Source of the DNA: Alphaproteobacteria bacterium
GTDB lineage: Bacteria; Pseudomonadota; Alphaproteobacteria; Rhodobacterales; Rhodobacteraceae
Direction: 5' to 3'
Assembly: GCA_030433335.1 (NCBI GenBank)
Contig: JAUILL010000011.1
Span: forward strand, 38,512 to 102,511
Length of the DNA stretch: 64,000 bases
The notes beneath the pieces were generated by a model. That model saw only the letters and a list, made by a program, of their open reading frames with translations. It did not search any database and was not told where the DNA came from. Below, one piece after another: positions 7,950 to 16,631 of this stretch (positions are counted from its first letter, which is position 1; every line of letters begins with the position of its first letter). A program made the position numbers and the translations under genes.

Positions 7950-8465
7950 TCAGCGACGGCGCGCCAATTCGCGATAGAGCGCTGCGGCAGACACCCCAAT
8001 TTGATCTGCGACCATCGCCCATTGCCCCTTTGAAGGCTGTCCGTTTAGATCCAGCCAAGCATCCAGCCGTTCGGACACCCTACGCAGGCGGAGTATCTCA
8101 ATACGCGCACGCTGAGACTGAACCTCTCTGGCATGGGCTTCGATCAAACTTAGGGCGGCATCCGGATTTTCACGTAATGCGTTCAGCACTGCATTTCTTG
8201 GCTTTGAGACAATTCGCGCCGTTTCGCGCACGATGGCGTCGCAATGATAGGTCTCTGCAAATAACGAAGCTTCAGCCAACGCCATTCTTGCCTTGGCAAG
8301 GCTGAGCGTGAGGGACGTCCCATCCGCAAGTGGTCGCTCGAGCGCGATGACGCCTGATCGTACAAAGTACATATTCCGAACAGGATCGCCTCTGGTGAAA
8401 AGAATAGCTCCCTGTGGAATTGTGCGAACCGGGGCCGCGTCAAAGATTTCCCGCCAATCAGACAT
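7950..8465 (-). CDS. Crp/Fnr-family transcriptional regulator
   Basis: 171 residues: a cyclic-nucleotide-binding-like beta-roll (about 10-100; TIPQGAILFTRGDPVRNMYFVRSGVIALER), a dimerisation helix and a C-terminal winged helix (QIGVSAAALYRELARRR). It lacks the N-terminal cysteine cluster of oxygen-sensing Fnr and is shorter than usual, so the signal is unknown. The start is set at MSDWREIF. A dyad, ATGAT-AAAT-ATCAT, covers the start codon and looks like an FNR-type site, pointing to autoregulation. It is divergent from the periplasmic His/Met-rich gene at 8537. Confidence 0.85.
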   Translation of the reverse strand: MSDWREIFDAAPVRTIPQGAILFTRGDPVRNMYFVRSGVIALERPLADGTSLTLSLAKARMALAEASLFAETYHCDAIVRETARIVSKPRNAVLNALRENPDAALSLIEAHAREVQSQRARIEILRLRRVSERLDAWLDLNGQPSKGQWAMVADQIGVSAAALYRELARRR

Positions 8466-8477
8466 GATAAATATCAT
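8464..8477. promoter_or_regulatory. FNR-like box ATGAT-AAAT-ATCAT
   Basis: A 5-4-5 dyad differing from the canonical TTGAT-N4-ATCAA only at the outermost base of each half. It sits over the start of the Crp/Fnr-type gene and 60 bases before the divergent gene at 8537, so one protein could repress one and activate the other. Confidence 0.55.
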
Positions 8478-8536
8478 ACCTGTTCGGTGCTCTGTCTGAT
8501 AGCCTCTTCTCTAAGATTCCGGAGAGGACGCATAAC

Positions 8537-9118
8537 ATGAAGGTATTCCTAGTCGCTTCGGCGCTGCTTGGTGTGGGCACAATCGCAGGGGCCCAAACGA
8601 ACCATGCGGGCCATATGAATGGGATGGATCACGTTATGGAGTCGCCATCCCCCCTCAGCGCGGACACCGTCCTGACAGAACCCGGCCAAGGGGCGTTCGC
8701 CGCACTCTCAGAGGTCGTAGGCGTCTTGGAGGCCGATCCAGAGACCGACTGGTCGCGCGTTGATCTAGATGGGTTGCGGGCTCATTTGGTCGACATGGAT
8801 CGCGTGGTTCTGAAGGCGCATGTTGAGACCACTCAGTTAACAGAGGGGATTTCTGCCCTCGCAACTGGAGACCCTGATACGCTTGCCTCTTTGCGCCGGA
8901 TGGTCCCAGCACACGCAGCCCAACTTGCGATGGATCATCAGTGGCGTGTCGAGACAGCAGATCACAGTGACGGCGTAGAACTCAAAGTCACGAGCAGCGA
9001 TCCCCAAGTGGCTGCACGTATCAAAGGGCTTGGTTTTTTCGGCCTTATGGCAACTCAGGACCATCACCGAGAGCATCACCTGATGATGGCACGTGGCGAA
9101 AACGCCCACGCGCACTAA
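8537..9118 (+). CDS. Exported His/Met-rich protein of unknown function
   Basis: 193 residues. A Sec signal peptide (MKVFLVASALLGVGTIAGA, cleavage near AQT) is followed by a short His/Met stretch (NHAGHMNGMDHVM) and ends in clusters of His (QDHHREHHLMM and ENAHAH). The middle is helical with several further His residues (VDMDRVVLKAHVE, MVPAHAAQLAMDHQWR). I do not recognise a named family. The composition suggests periplasmic metal binding, copper being the usual partner of Met/His motifs. It is divergent from a Crp/Fnr gene and preceded by CCGGAGAGGA as Shine-Dalgarno. Confidence 0.75.
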   Translation: MKVFLVASALLGVGTIAGAQTNHAGHMNGMDHVMESPSPLSADTVLTEPGQGAFAALSEVVGVLEADPETDWSRVDLDGLRAHLVDMDRVVLKAHVETTQLTEGISALATGDPDTLASLRRMVPAHAAQLAMDHQWRVETADHSDGVELKVTSSDPQVAARIKGLGFFGLMATQDHHREHHLMMARGENAHAH

Positions 9119-9166
9119 CCCTGGGTGGCAAAGCGGACGGAAGATTAGATCACCGTCGCCACGAGG

Positions 9167-10261
9167 TCATTCAGGCGGCGTATGCCCGAGTTCGTCATCC
9201 CCCCGTCCTGACAGGAAGACACCGAGCGGGTATAGTTTTTCAACCTGCTCGGCGAGAGCGCGGATGATAATCAAAACAGGGACCGCGACGAACATCCCGA
9301 CCACAGACCAAGCCCATCCCCAGAATGCCACCGCAACGAACACAGCAACCGGATTTAGGTTCAGGCTGCGCCCAACGGCAAAAGGTGTGACCAGCTGACC
9401 TTCGATACTTGTCAAAAGGAAATAAACGGCGGCCACCAAACCCGCTTGGCCAACGGTATTGAATGAAACAATACCAATCGCAAATGCCAACGCGACACCG
9501 ACCAACGCCCCGATAAACGGGATAAAGTTGAACCCGAATGCTAGGACACCGAACAATACGGGGTTTGGCATCCCCAACGCCCAAAGGGCCAGACCGACGG
9601 CGCCCCCCAGCCCCGCGTTGATCCCCGTAATGGTCAGGAAATACCGGCTGATCTTGCGTTCAATATCATAGACAATCTCGATGGCGCGGCGCTTGTCTTT
9701 GAAAGTCGGGCTCACGGCAACGATCTTTTCATAGAACATGTCGCCGGAAGCGATCAGAAAAAACAGCATGACGAGAGTGAGCGCCCCTTGAGCGGCCACA
9801 TATGGCAGGCTCAAGACCACCTGCGTGAACATCCCCGGCCCAGTGTCGACCGATAGCTTCGTCGTTTTGCTTTCTGTATCAGTAAGTTCGTCAACCTTTT
9901 CAGTCGCGTCCGACACCTTGGCCACAAGGTCATTCAGACCCCGCAATTTATACTCGACATCGCGCATGATGTTCGGGCCATCTTCAATGTAGTCTTGCAC
10001 CGGTCCGGTCAGACCGATGAGCGCAACCCCGCAGACCGAAACCAAAGCCAGCACTATGATGCTCGCTGACACGCCGTCCGGCAGTCCTCTTCGTTTGAGA
10101 AAGCGACGGACGGGCGAAAATGTGAGGGACAGAAGGAACGCCAAGATCAACGGCATCAGGAACGATCTGGCCAGCACCAGAACACCTCCGGCTGCAATCA
10201 AGAAAAGGCCGATCACTGCCCAATGGGAGTGTCTTGCGGGTGTCTCAGGCGCGTCCGTCAT
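9167..10261 (-). CDS. AI-2E / PerM-family membrane protein
   Basis: 364 residues with about eight hydrophobic segments: a pair near residues 13-50, one near 65-85, then after a soluble stretch (about 90-145) the remaining helices including IEGQLVTPFAVGRSLNLNPVAVFVAVAFWGW, the family hallmark. These proteins are called AI-2E exporters. Some export autoinducer-2, others are Na+/H+ antiporters or permeases of unknown cargo. The neighbours give no hint. No partner gene is adjacent. Confidence 0.9.
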   Translation of the reverse strand: MTDAPETPARHSHWAVIGLFLIAAGGVLVLARSFLMPLILAFLLSLTFSPVRRFLKRRGLPDGVSASIIVLALVSVCGVALIGLTGPVQDYIEDGPNIMRDVEYKLRGLNDLVAKVSDATEKVDELTDTESKTTKLSVDTGPGMFTQVVLSLPYVAAQGALTLVMLFFLIASGDMFYEKIVAVSPTFKDKRRAIEIVYDIERKISRYFLTITGINAGLGGAVGLALWALGMPNPVLFGVLAFGFNFIPFIGALVGVALAFAIGIVSFNTVGQAGLVAAVYFLLTSIEGQLVTPFAVGRSLNLNPVAVFVAVAFWGWAWSVVGMFVAVPVLIIIRALAEQVEKLYPLGVFLSGRGDDELGHTPPE

Positions 10262-10574
10262 CGAAGTCCTCCGGCTTCGGCGGCCTGAAGTGACCGCGTC
10301 TGATCCGTGACCTAGCTCGCTCTAATTGAAAAGCTCGAACTAAAATCTCTCAAGAAGGGCACCGCGACACCTCATTTGATGGGCCAGCAGGCGAGGCCGC
10401 AGTCGAGTATCGCTAGAAACCGACGGGCAGGCAGCCTATCGCCTTTATGCAGAGGCATCGAAAATCCACGGCGGCGATGAAGGCATATGCGAGTGCCCTC
10501 TACAAGGCAAGGCTACCGTCTGAACCCGCGAGTGACGTAGGGCTGATCGCGCGAGAGTTGGTCAGGCCTGATTT
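10262..10574. other. Intergenic, probably degraded mobile-element sequence
   Basis: About 310 bases without a gene. A short frame near 10470-10580 reads SALYKARLPSEPASDVGLIARELVRPDFK, which vaguely resembles the N-terminal region of IS110-family transposases. It directly precedes the clearer remnant, so this may be the decayed 5' part of the same element. Confidence 0.35.
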
Positions 10575-11250
10575 CAAATAGCAGAACAACGACTTGGATG
10601 ATGTTGCGGCAATCAAGGAAGCTGAGAGCTGGCGCACCATGCGCGTTGTCGCAATGAAGATGCGCGAGCAGCAAGGGTTGGGAAATCTTGCAGCGAAGCT
10701 ACGGTCTGCTCTAGCCCATGAAGAAGCTGCAGAGTTTCCAAATTCCGTTCTTCTTTTGGCGCAGCGTCTCGTCGATCTGACCGATGGTCTGCCCAAGCGT
10801 ATCGCGGTGCTAGATGCCCAGATTGCCAACGCCAGACAACACTCGCGCTTCTCGGCACGCCTGCAGGAAATGCCTGGAATTTGGCCGATCACTTCTAATG
10901 ATCATGCGGATTAAGCTCCACCAAGCGAGACCTTTCTGCAGACACGCGAAGTCTCTTCCTTGCGGAGCCTTATGCCTAGGTAGAACTCGAGCGCGGAAAA
11001 ACCGAAACTCGAACAGACTCGCGATTAACGGCAACGACATGTAAGGCGTTTGCTGATCATCGGAGCTACGGCGTTAAATTCCGACGCTACGGTACGACCA
11101 CCTGTGCAGAAATCTTGGCTTGCGCGTTTCCTTGCTCGCAAACCAAGAATGCTGGTCACCATCGCACACGCAAAAAAGTGGAGCGTATGCCATCAGCCCT
11201 ATGCTCGAAAGATAAAGAGTTTCGAGTGCGACCATTGTGGGCGGCCTGAG
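10575..11250 (+). pseudogene. Remnant of an IS110-family transposase
   Basis: Three pieces in family order can be read with stops and frame changes between them. At 10582-10914 NDLDDVAAIKEAES...TMRVVAMKMREQQ and RFSARLQEMPGIWPITSN match the end of the DEDD domain and the start of the transposase-20 domain. At about 10935-11043 FCRHAKSLPCGALCLGRTRARKN matches the FAAWLGLTPRQ region. At 11044-11150 RLLIIGATAL...SWLARFLARKPRMLVTIAHA matches the C-terminal block. Length is about half of an intact gene. It marks an old insertion between the AI-2E gene and the TRAP/gal cluster. Confidence 0.75.
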
Positions 11251-11628
11251 CGAACCGGAGACACCGCCTCGAAAATTCGGTAGAAACTGATGCGAAGTCG
11301 ATCGACCAGATCTTGGTTGGGAAGGTCAGTGTCAGGCGGAGAGCCTCGAGCTCGCTCTAGTGTTTTGAACCTTACCCGTAGACCCTTTTCAGGCCAAGGC
11401 GAATGCGGCTCAACAAAAGGCCTGTCCCCTGGACGCATTTGATCGTATCACGCCAAATTTGGCGACAGCTCGGGAAACTGGTGCTACCCACACGTGATGT
11501 TACCGCCCGCAAAATGCGCGCCTACCACATCCGCGAGCACGATGCTGTCAGCGGAGGTGACCGTCGCCGTTATGGGACCTGGCAAAGTAAAAAGAGCCGA
11601 GCGCTCATTCAAGCGTCCGGCCAATTTC
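11251..11628. other. Intergenic, nothing identified
   Basis: About 380 bases between the IS110 remnant and the TRAP permease stop. Short frames on both strands show no known domain. No clear terminator hairpin was seen for the converging TRAP operon. Confidence 0.4.
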
Positions 11629-12933
11629 TTAACCAAACATTGTGTTCGGTATCCATAGGGCGATGCCGGGGATGAGGATGATTAGCAAAAGCGTTGCGAT
11701 CATCGCCAGCAGAAACGGCAGCACCCCGCTGAAAACAGTAGTCAGCGGCACATCGCCTGCGACGCCTCGCACGACAAAGACGTTCAACCCCACAGGTGGC
11801 GTGATCATTCCCATTTCAATGACGATCACCGCGATGACACCGAACCAGATCGGATCAAAGCCAAGGCCTAGGATCACTGGGTAGTAGATCGGGATCGTTA
11901 CAACCAGCATCGCCAGCCCATCAAGGAACATCCCAAGCACGACATAGCTCAGCAGTATCAGCGCAAGCGTGCCATAAGGGCCGAGACCGAAGTGCGTGAG
12001 CATCTCCGAGAGCGCCAAAGGAATATCAGTGATGGCTAGGAACGGGTTCAGCACATTGGCGCCAACCACGATCATATACAGCATGGCAGAGGTTTTGACC
12101 GTATCAGCCACCGCATTGGTCAAAGCAAATCGGTTCAGTTTGCCTGTCCCCAGTGCGAGCAGGATAGCAAGGCCCGCCCCAATGCCGGAAGCTTCGACCG
12201 GAGTGAAGACGCCAAGATAGATGCCTCCGATGCTGATGAAGATCACCCCTAGAAGCGGCGCAGCCTTGAGCAGCAGGCCAAAACGCTCAAAGAACGGAAC
12301 GGCTTCGCCGCGCGGGCCTTTTGACGGATTGCGCAATGTGACAATCCAGATCGCCGCGATAAACAGGATGGACATCAACAGACCCGGCAAGATGCCCGCC
12401 ATGAAAAGGCGTCCGATGCTTTCTTCGGTCAAGATTGCGTAAATGACAAAGCCTGTGGAGGGGGGGATGAGGAAGCCGAGGGTTCCACCCGCCGCGATAG
12501 AGCCTGTAGCGAGACCGGATGCATAGCCATAACGTTTCATTTCAGGCAGCGCCACGCGCCCGATTGTAACGGCAGTCGCGACTGAGGAGCCGGAAACAGC
12601 GGAAAACGCAGCGCAGCCGATGACGGACGCCGACGCTAGGCCACCCCTAAAACGTCCGATCCACGCGTGCGCCGCATCGTAGAGAGCGCGGGAGTATCCG
12701 GCTTCGGAGGCGATGTTGCCCAAGAGGACGAACATCGGTACTACGATCAGGTTATAATTCGAGACGCTCGAGTAGGTCTCGGTAAACAGGATGGCCGTCG
12801 CGCGGCGCAGCCCGTCCATCCACCAGACGCCGAAAAACCCAGTCATCAGCATGGCAAAGGCCACGGGGGTGCGCAGGATCATAAGGGCAAACAGCCCCGC
12901 GATCCCGCATACTCCGATGAGTACATCAGTCAT
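11629..12933 (-). CDS. dctM: TRAP transporter large permease subunit (DctM family)
   Basis: 434 residues, about 12 membrane helices, the DctM fold. Typical blocks are present: LLGNIASEAGYSRALYDAAHAWIGRFRGGLA, GCAAFSAVSGSSVATAVTIG, GGTLGFLIPPSTGFVIYAILT and ITPPVGLNVFVVRG. It forms the ion-driven channel that takes substrate from the binding protein. The chosen ATG overlaps the end of the small-permease gene by 8 bases; the longer frame is a shadow of that gene. It is the last gene of the dctP-dctQ-dctM set beside the gallate-type catabolic genes, so an aromatic acid is the likely cargo. Confidence 0.93.
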   Translation of the reverse strand: MTDVLIGVCGIAGLFALMILRTPVAFAMLMTGFFGVWWMDGLRRATAILFTETYSSVSNYNLIVVPMFVLLGNIASEAGYSRALYDAAHAWIGRFRGGLASASVIGCAAFSAVSGSSVATAVTIGRVALPEMKRYGYASGLATGSIAAGGTLGFLIPPSTGFVIYAILTEESIGRLFMAGILPGLLMSILFIAAIWIVTLRNPSKGPRGEAVPFFERFGLLLKAAPLLGVIFISIGGIYLGVFTPVEASGIGAGLAILLALGTGKLNRFALTNAVADTVKTSAMLYMIVVGANVLNPFLAITDIPLALSEMLTHFGLGPYGTLALILLSYVVLGMFLDGLAMLVVTIPIYYPVILGLGFDPIWFGVIAVIVIEMGMITPPVGLNVFVVRGVAGDVPLTTVFSGVLPFLLAMIATLLLIILIPGIALWIPNTMFG

Positions 12934-13438
12934 TCGTCCACCCCATAAGAAGGGCCAAGATCTGTACGGCAAAGACCAGCGCGCAAAGCGCCATGCCAGC
13001 AAAGATCGCGCCGTATACGGGCCAGAGCGGCAGCTCTAGCATGTTGGTTACGTCCCCGAACTCCAGCGCCTCCGCTGTCTTGTCCCAAGCGCGGCCGCAC
13101 AGATGCCAAAGCACCGTGATGGACAGAATGCGCGTCAGAATATCTCCAGACCAACGGCCCCAGCGGCCCAATGGTTTGTCAAACAGATCAACGCGGACGT
13201 GGTGATTTTCAGCGGTACAGAAAGGCAGAGCCAGCATGGCGAGCGCTACAGCGATCAGCTGCACGATCTCGTTTACGCCCAAAAGCGGCACACCAAAGAC
13301 GTAACGTAGGACCACACCCGCGCAGACCACAGCGACCATTGCAATCAGGCAAATCCCTGCCCCGATGGCGAGGATCACGGGCGCCCGGGCAACATGTGCT
13401 GCCCAGGAAGGTAAGCGGATAGAGGACACTGTGATCAC
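12926..13438 (-). CDS. dctQ: TRAP transporter small permease subunit (DctQ family)
   Basis: 170 residues with four membrane helices and the DctQ signature around residues 75-95 (LPFCTAENHHVRVDLFDKPLGRWGRW). It pairs with DctM in the inner membrane. The start is a GTG that shares GTGA with the stop of the binding-protein gene, giving a 4-base overlap and likely translational coupling. Confidence 0.92.
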   Translation of the reverse strand: MITVSSIRLPSWAAHVARAPVILAIGAGICLIAMVAVVCAGVVLRYVFGVPLLGVNEIVQLIAVALAMLALPFCTAENHHVRVDLFDKPLGRWGRWSGDILTRILSITVLWHLCGRAWDKTAEALEFGDVTNMLELPLWPVYGAIFAGMALCALVFAVQILALLMGWTND

Positions 13439-14406
13439 TCAGCCGTTAGCGCGTTGACGATGGCCTGAGCGCCCTCGCCCGTTTCGGCGACAACCTCGCC
13501 CACGATCGGCGCGGACAGTTCATTGAAGGCCGCAGCTTCATCAGCCGACAGACGGATCACTTCGCCGCCCATTTCTTCGAACGCCGCGATGCCGCCCTCG
13601 GCCACTTTCAACTGTGTCTTGTTTGCTAGGAACGATGCTTCTTTGCCTGCATCCAGAACCGCAGCCTGCTGATCGTCAGAGAGATCTCCAAAGGCATCAC
13701 GGTTCGCGACGATAAAGAAAGGCGAGTTGGTTGCATCGAAGCCAAGCGTGAGGTGATTGGCCACTTCGCCAAGGCGGAAGGCGCGCGTCGCAGTGGTGTC
13801 GATCATTGCCCCATCGATCACACCAGTCTGCATGGCGTTGTAAATCTCTGTTACAGGCATCGAAACTGGGTTCCCTCCCCATGCTGTCACCTGAAGCCCT
13901 GCATTCCGCGACGGAACGCGAATGTTCATGCCAGCGACATCCGCAGGCGAATGCACCGCCTTGTCGCGGGTGTACAGAACGTTCGGCGCTGATGACCAGA
14001 GCGACACAAGCTGCACACGGCGGTATTCACCCTTCAGCAGATCGATGTTGTCCCAGATGTCCTGCGTCCCTGTCTCGGTGTTTACCACGCCGGGCAGTTC
14101 AGCAGTCAGTGTCAGAGGAAACGAAGACGCGGTGTAGCCAGGCAGCGAGATGGCGAAATCAGCCACACCGTCCATGGCGCGATTGACTTGCTCGACCGGA
14201 CCCGGGCCTAGTTCGCCACCGCTGTACAACTTGACCGTGACCTCACCGTCCGTCTTTTCGGCAACCATATCTGCGAAAGGCTGGAACGCACCCGCCACAT
14301 AGGGATGGCCCGGCGGCATGAAGTTGGCAAAGCTGAGTTCTTCGGCAAGCGCTGCTGTAGTGGACAGCGCGATTGCCGCGCTCGCAATCAGAGTGTTCAG
14401 GCGCAT
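13435..14406 (-). CDS. dctP: TRAP transporter periplasmic substrate-binding protein (DctP family)
   Basis: 323 residues. The signal peptide MRLNTLIASAAIALSTTAALA is cleaved before EELSFANFMPPGHPY, a normal DctP start. The domain fills the rest, including GMNIRVPSRNAGLQVTAWGGNPVSMPVTEIYNAMQTGVIDGA with the conserved Arg (IRVPS) that clamps the carboxylate of the ligand. Preceded by GGGAGGAGA. It follows the LysR gene by 108 bases on the same strand. With the ring-cleavage genes next door, a gallate- or protocatechuate-like acid is a reasonable ligand (inference). Confidence 0.93.
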   Translation of the reverse strand: MRLNTLIASAAIALSTTAALAEELSFANFMPPGHPYVAGAFQPFADMVAEKTDGEVTVKLYSGGELGPGPVEQVNRAMDGVADFAISLPGYTASSFPLTLTAELPGVVNTETGTQDIWDNIDLLKGEYRRVQLVSLWSSAPNVLYTRDKAVHSPADVAGMNIRVPSRNAGLQVTAWGGNPVSMPVTEIYNAMQTGVIDGAMIDTTATRAFRLGEVANHLTLGFDATNSPFFIVANRDAFGDLSDDQQAAVLDAGKEASFLANKTQLKVAEGGIAAFEEMGGEVIRLSADEAAAFNELSAPIVGEVVAETGEGAQAIVNALTAE

Positions 14407-14514
14407 GGATGTCTCCTCCCAAGGGCACGATGCAAAAAATACAAGTGCGCCACAGGTGCCCCAAGCGGGGGCGCTCTGACCAATTCAAATGGAATGTCTG
14501 CTGATAAGTTCAGA

Positions 14515-15699
14515 CTATACCGCACGCAAATCTGCGGCAGCCGTGCGAATAAGATCTAGCAAGAGGGCCTGCGCACCAGTCGGCACCCAGCCTGCTCGTG
14601 TGGTTAGCCCAATATCGCGCGCCGCCCACGAGACTTCGACGTCGAGACGCGCCAGCAAACCGGCCTCGACCTCGGCCTGCGCTTGGTTGGTCGAAATGCA
14701 GCCAAGCAAATCCGAACGCCGCAGAAGCTCGCGCATCAGCAGGATCGATCCGCATTCCATCAAGCTGTCAGGCATAGAAATCCCTCGCCCTTCGAACAGC
14801 GCATCGAACTGCTCGCGCGAGGGCGTTCCGGGACGCGGTACGACCCAAGGATGCTGGACCAGAACATCCAAGGGCACTGCTCCCTGCCCCACTAAGGCAT
14901 GGCCGGGTCGGGCCAAAACAGTCAGCGTATCCGCAAAGAGTGGCTCTTGGATCACGTCATCAATAGGAAGCGGATCACGCATCGCACCGATCAATACATC
15001 AATCTCGCCGCGGCGCAGGCGCCCGAGCAATGCATCGTAGATGCCGTCGATCACAGTCACTTTCTGCTTTGGCCGCGCTGACCGAAACCGCGCGAGCGCT
15101 TCGGGCAATACAACTGACCGTGATAACGGTAGAGAACCAATGACAATTTCGCCAACCTCACGGCCATCAAACTCGGCCAGTTCCGCCTCTGCCTGCGCGA
15201 TCTCAGCCATTGCAAGGCGTGCTGCTTGGGCCAAATCCTGACAGGCGCGTGTCGGCACCATTCCAAAGGAAGTCCGCTCGAACAGGGGCCTTGCTGCTTC
15301 GCGTTCTAACTGTGTCACTGCGCGGTGAACGGTAGGCTGCGCCAACCCCAGAGCTCGGGCGGCTAATGTGAAATTCTGTGCCTCGGTCATGGCCATCAGG
15401 GCTTGCAGTTGCGCGGTCGTCGCCGTGAGAACCAAGCGGGGAGATACGTCGATCAACGCGGTATCAAGACGGTTCATAGCCCTGCGCAAACGGATCTCAA
15501 ACACGCGGCCGCGTTCGGTTAGGAAGAAGCCCTGACGCGTCCGATCGAAGAAGGCGCCACCGCTGTCCCGCTCCAATTTGTTTAGTGATTGCGTCACTGC
15601 AGGTTGCGAAACGCCGCAGCAATCGGCTGCCAGAGTCAGAGACCGTACATCTGCCACTGCGAGAAAGACCCGAAAATGCCTGAGATTACGATGGAGCAT
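14515..15699 (-). CDS. LysR-family regulator with two tandem HTH domains
   Basis: 394 residues, about 90 longer than a normal LysR protein because it carries two HTH domains. The first is at about 4-63 (LRHFRVFLAVADVRSLTLAA...QPAVTQSLNKLERD), the second at about 87-147 (LQALMAMTEAQNFTLAARAL...QPTVHRAVTQLERE). A LysR effector-binding domain covers about 160-390. It is divergent from the galB-like operon and upstream of the TRAP genes, the usual place for an aromatic-acid-responsive activator such as GalR. A T-N11-A-type box lies at 15724-15739. The ATG before LHRNLRHF was chosen; the longer frame runs through the promoter region. Confidence 0.9.
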   Translation of the reverse strand: MLHRNLRHFRVFLAVADVRSLTLAADCCGVSQPAVTQSLNKLERDSGGAFFDRTRQGFFLTERGRVFEIRLRRAMNRLDTALIDVSPRLVLTATTAQLQALMAMTEAQNFTLAARALGLAQPTVHRAVTQLEREAARPLFERTSFGMVPTRACQDLAQAARLAMAEIAQAEAELAEFDGREVGEIVIGSLPLSRSVVLPEALARFRSARPKQKVTVIDGIYDALLGRLRRGEIDVLIGAMRDPLPIDDVIQEPLFADTLTVLARPGHALVGQGAVPLDVLVQHPWVVPRPGTPSREQFDALFEGRGISMPDSLMECGSILLMRELLRRSDLLGCISTNQAQAEVEAGLLARLDVEVSWAARDIGLTTRAGWVPTGAQALLLDLIRTAAADLRAV

Positions 15700-15723
15700 T
15701 CGTTTGAAACCCAAGTGAGCGTT

Positions 15724-15739
15724 GATTTGGCAATAAATC
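15724..15739. promoter_or_regulatory. LysR-type box GATTT-N6-AAATC
   Basis: The dyad GATTTGGCAATAAATC contains the T-N11-A layout of LysR sites. It lies 25 bases upstream of the regulator's ATG and about 130 bases before the divergent galB-like gene. Confidence 0.45.
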
Positions 15740-15813
15740 CTTGTGTCAGCCAAACGGACCAAAAACCACATACTATAGCGTGCCCTTATACTGCGCGACG
15801 GGAATCGAAATTG

Positions 15814-15843
15814 CTTCGCAGCCGCATCACATGGGATGCGAAG
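15814..15843 (+). promoter_or_regulatory. Hairpin in the leader of the galB-like operon
   Basis: CTTCGCA (15814-15820) pairs with TGCGAAG (15837-15843), and GCATC (15824-15828) with GATGC (15835-15839). The two stems share bases, so they are alternatives or would form an imperfect long hairpin. It ends 28 bases before the ATG. Its role is unknown. Confidence 0.35.
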
Positions 15844-15871
15844 GACCAATCCAATCACTCGGAAGGCTTTT

Positions 15872-16609
15872 ATGTCCCAGACCGCGCCCAAGACCGCACT
15901 CGTCATTTCTGCCCACGCCGCTGATTTCGTTTGGCGCTGCGGCGGCGCAATCGCACTTCACGCTGAACAAGGGATCGAGGTCACCGTGGCGTGCCTGTCC
16001 TTTGGTGAGCGCGGCGAGAGCGCGCGTCTCTGGAAAGAAGGCAAATCCCTACAAGAGGTCAAAGACATCCGACGCGGCGAAGCAGAAGCTGCGGCCGAAG
16101 CTCTGGGGGTCCACCGGCTAGAGTGTTTTGATTTGGGGGACTACCCGCTGCATATGGAAAAAGAGGACAAGTATGCGCTGGTCGACTTGATCCGAAACGT
16201 TCAGCCGTCCTTCATGCTCTCCCATTCACGGTATGACCCCTACAATACCGATCACATGTACATGACGCAGGTGGTACTGGAATGCCGGATGATCGCGCAA
16301 GCGTGGGGCCACAATCCGGGCCAGAAGGTGCTTGGCGCGCCTCAGCTCTATCTGTTCGAACCGCATCAGACCGAACAGATGGGTTGGAAACCAGACACAT
16401 TCTTGGACATCACACAGGTCTGGGACAAAAAGCGCGCCGCGATGGAGTGCATGAACGGGCAGGTCCACTTGTGGGACTACTACACCCGCGTCGCCCAACA
16501 GCGCGCCAATCATTTCAAACGTAATTCGGGCGGGCAATCAGGCGGACGCGACTGCCGATATGCCGAAGGCTTCCAGAGCGTGTTCCCGCGCTGCGTGGAC
16601 CAGCTCTGA
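15872..16609 (+). CDS. galB: 4-oxalomesaconate hydratase-like PIG-L family protein
   Basis: 245 residues of the PIG-L/LmbE zinc-hydrolase fold. The motif SAHAADFVWRCGGAIALHAEQG replaces the usual HPDDE and matches the GalB branch, which hydrates 4-oxalomesaconate to 4-carboxy-4-hydroxy-2-oxoadipate (CHA). DHMYMTQVVLECRMIAQ holds another ligand His. The start ATG follows GGAAGGC by 4 bases. It opens a four-gene operon whose other members fit the same pathway, which strengthens the assignment. The symbol rests on family resemblance, not on a computed alignment. Confidence 0.82.
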   Translation: MSQTAPKTALVISAHAADFVWRCGGAIALHAEQGIEVTVACLSFGERGESARLWKEGKSLQEVKDIRRGEAEAAAEALGVHRLECFDLGDYPLHMEKEDKYALVDLIRNVQPSFMLSHSRYDPYNTDHMYMTQVVLECRMIAQAWGHNPGQKVLGAPQLYLFEPHQTEQMGWKPDTFLDITQVWDKKRAAMECMNGQVHLWDYYTRVAQQRANHFKRNSGGQSGGRDCRYAEGFQSVFPRCVDQL

Positions 16610-16631
16610 ATAGATCTTGGGGAGGATACCT

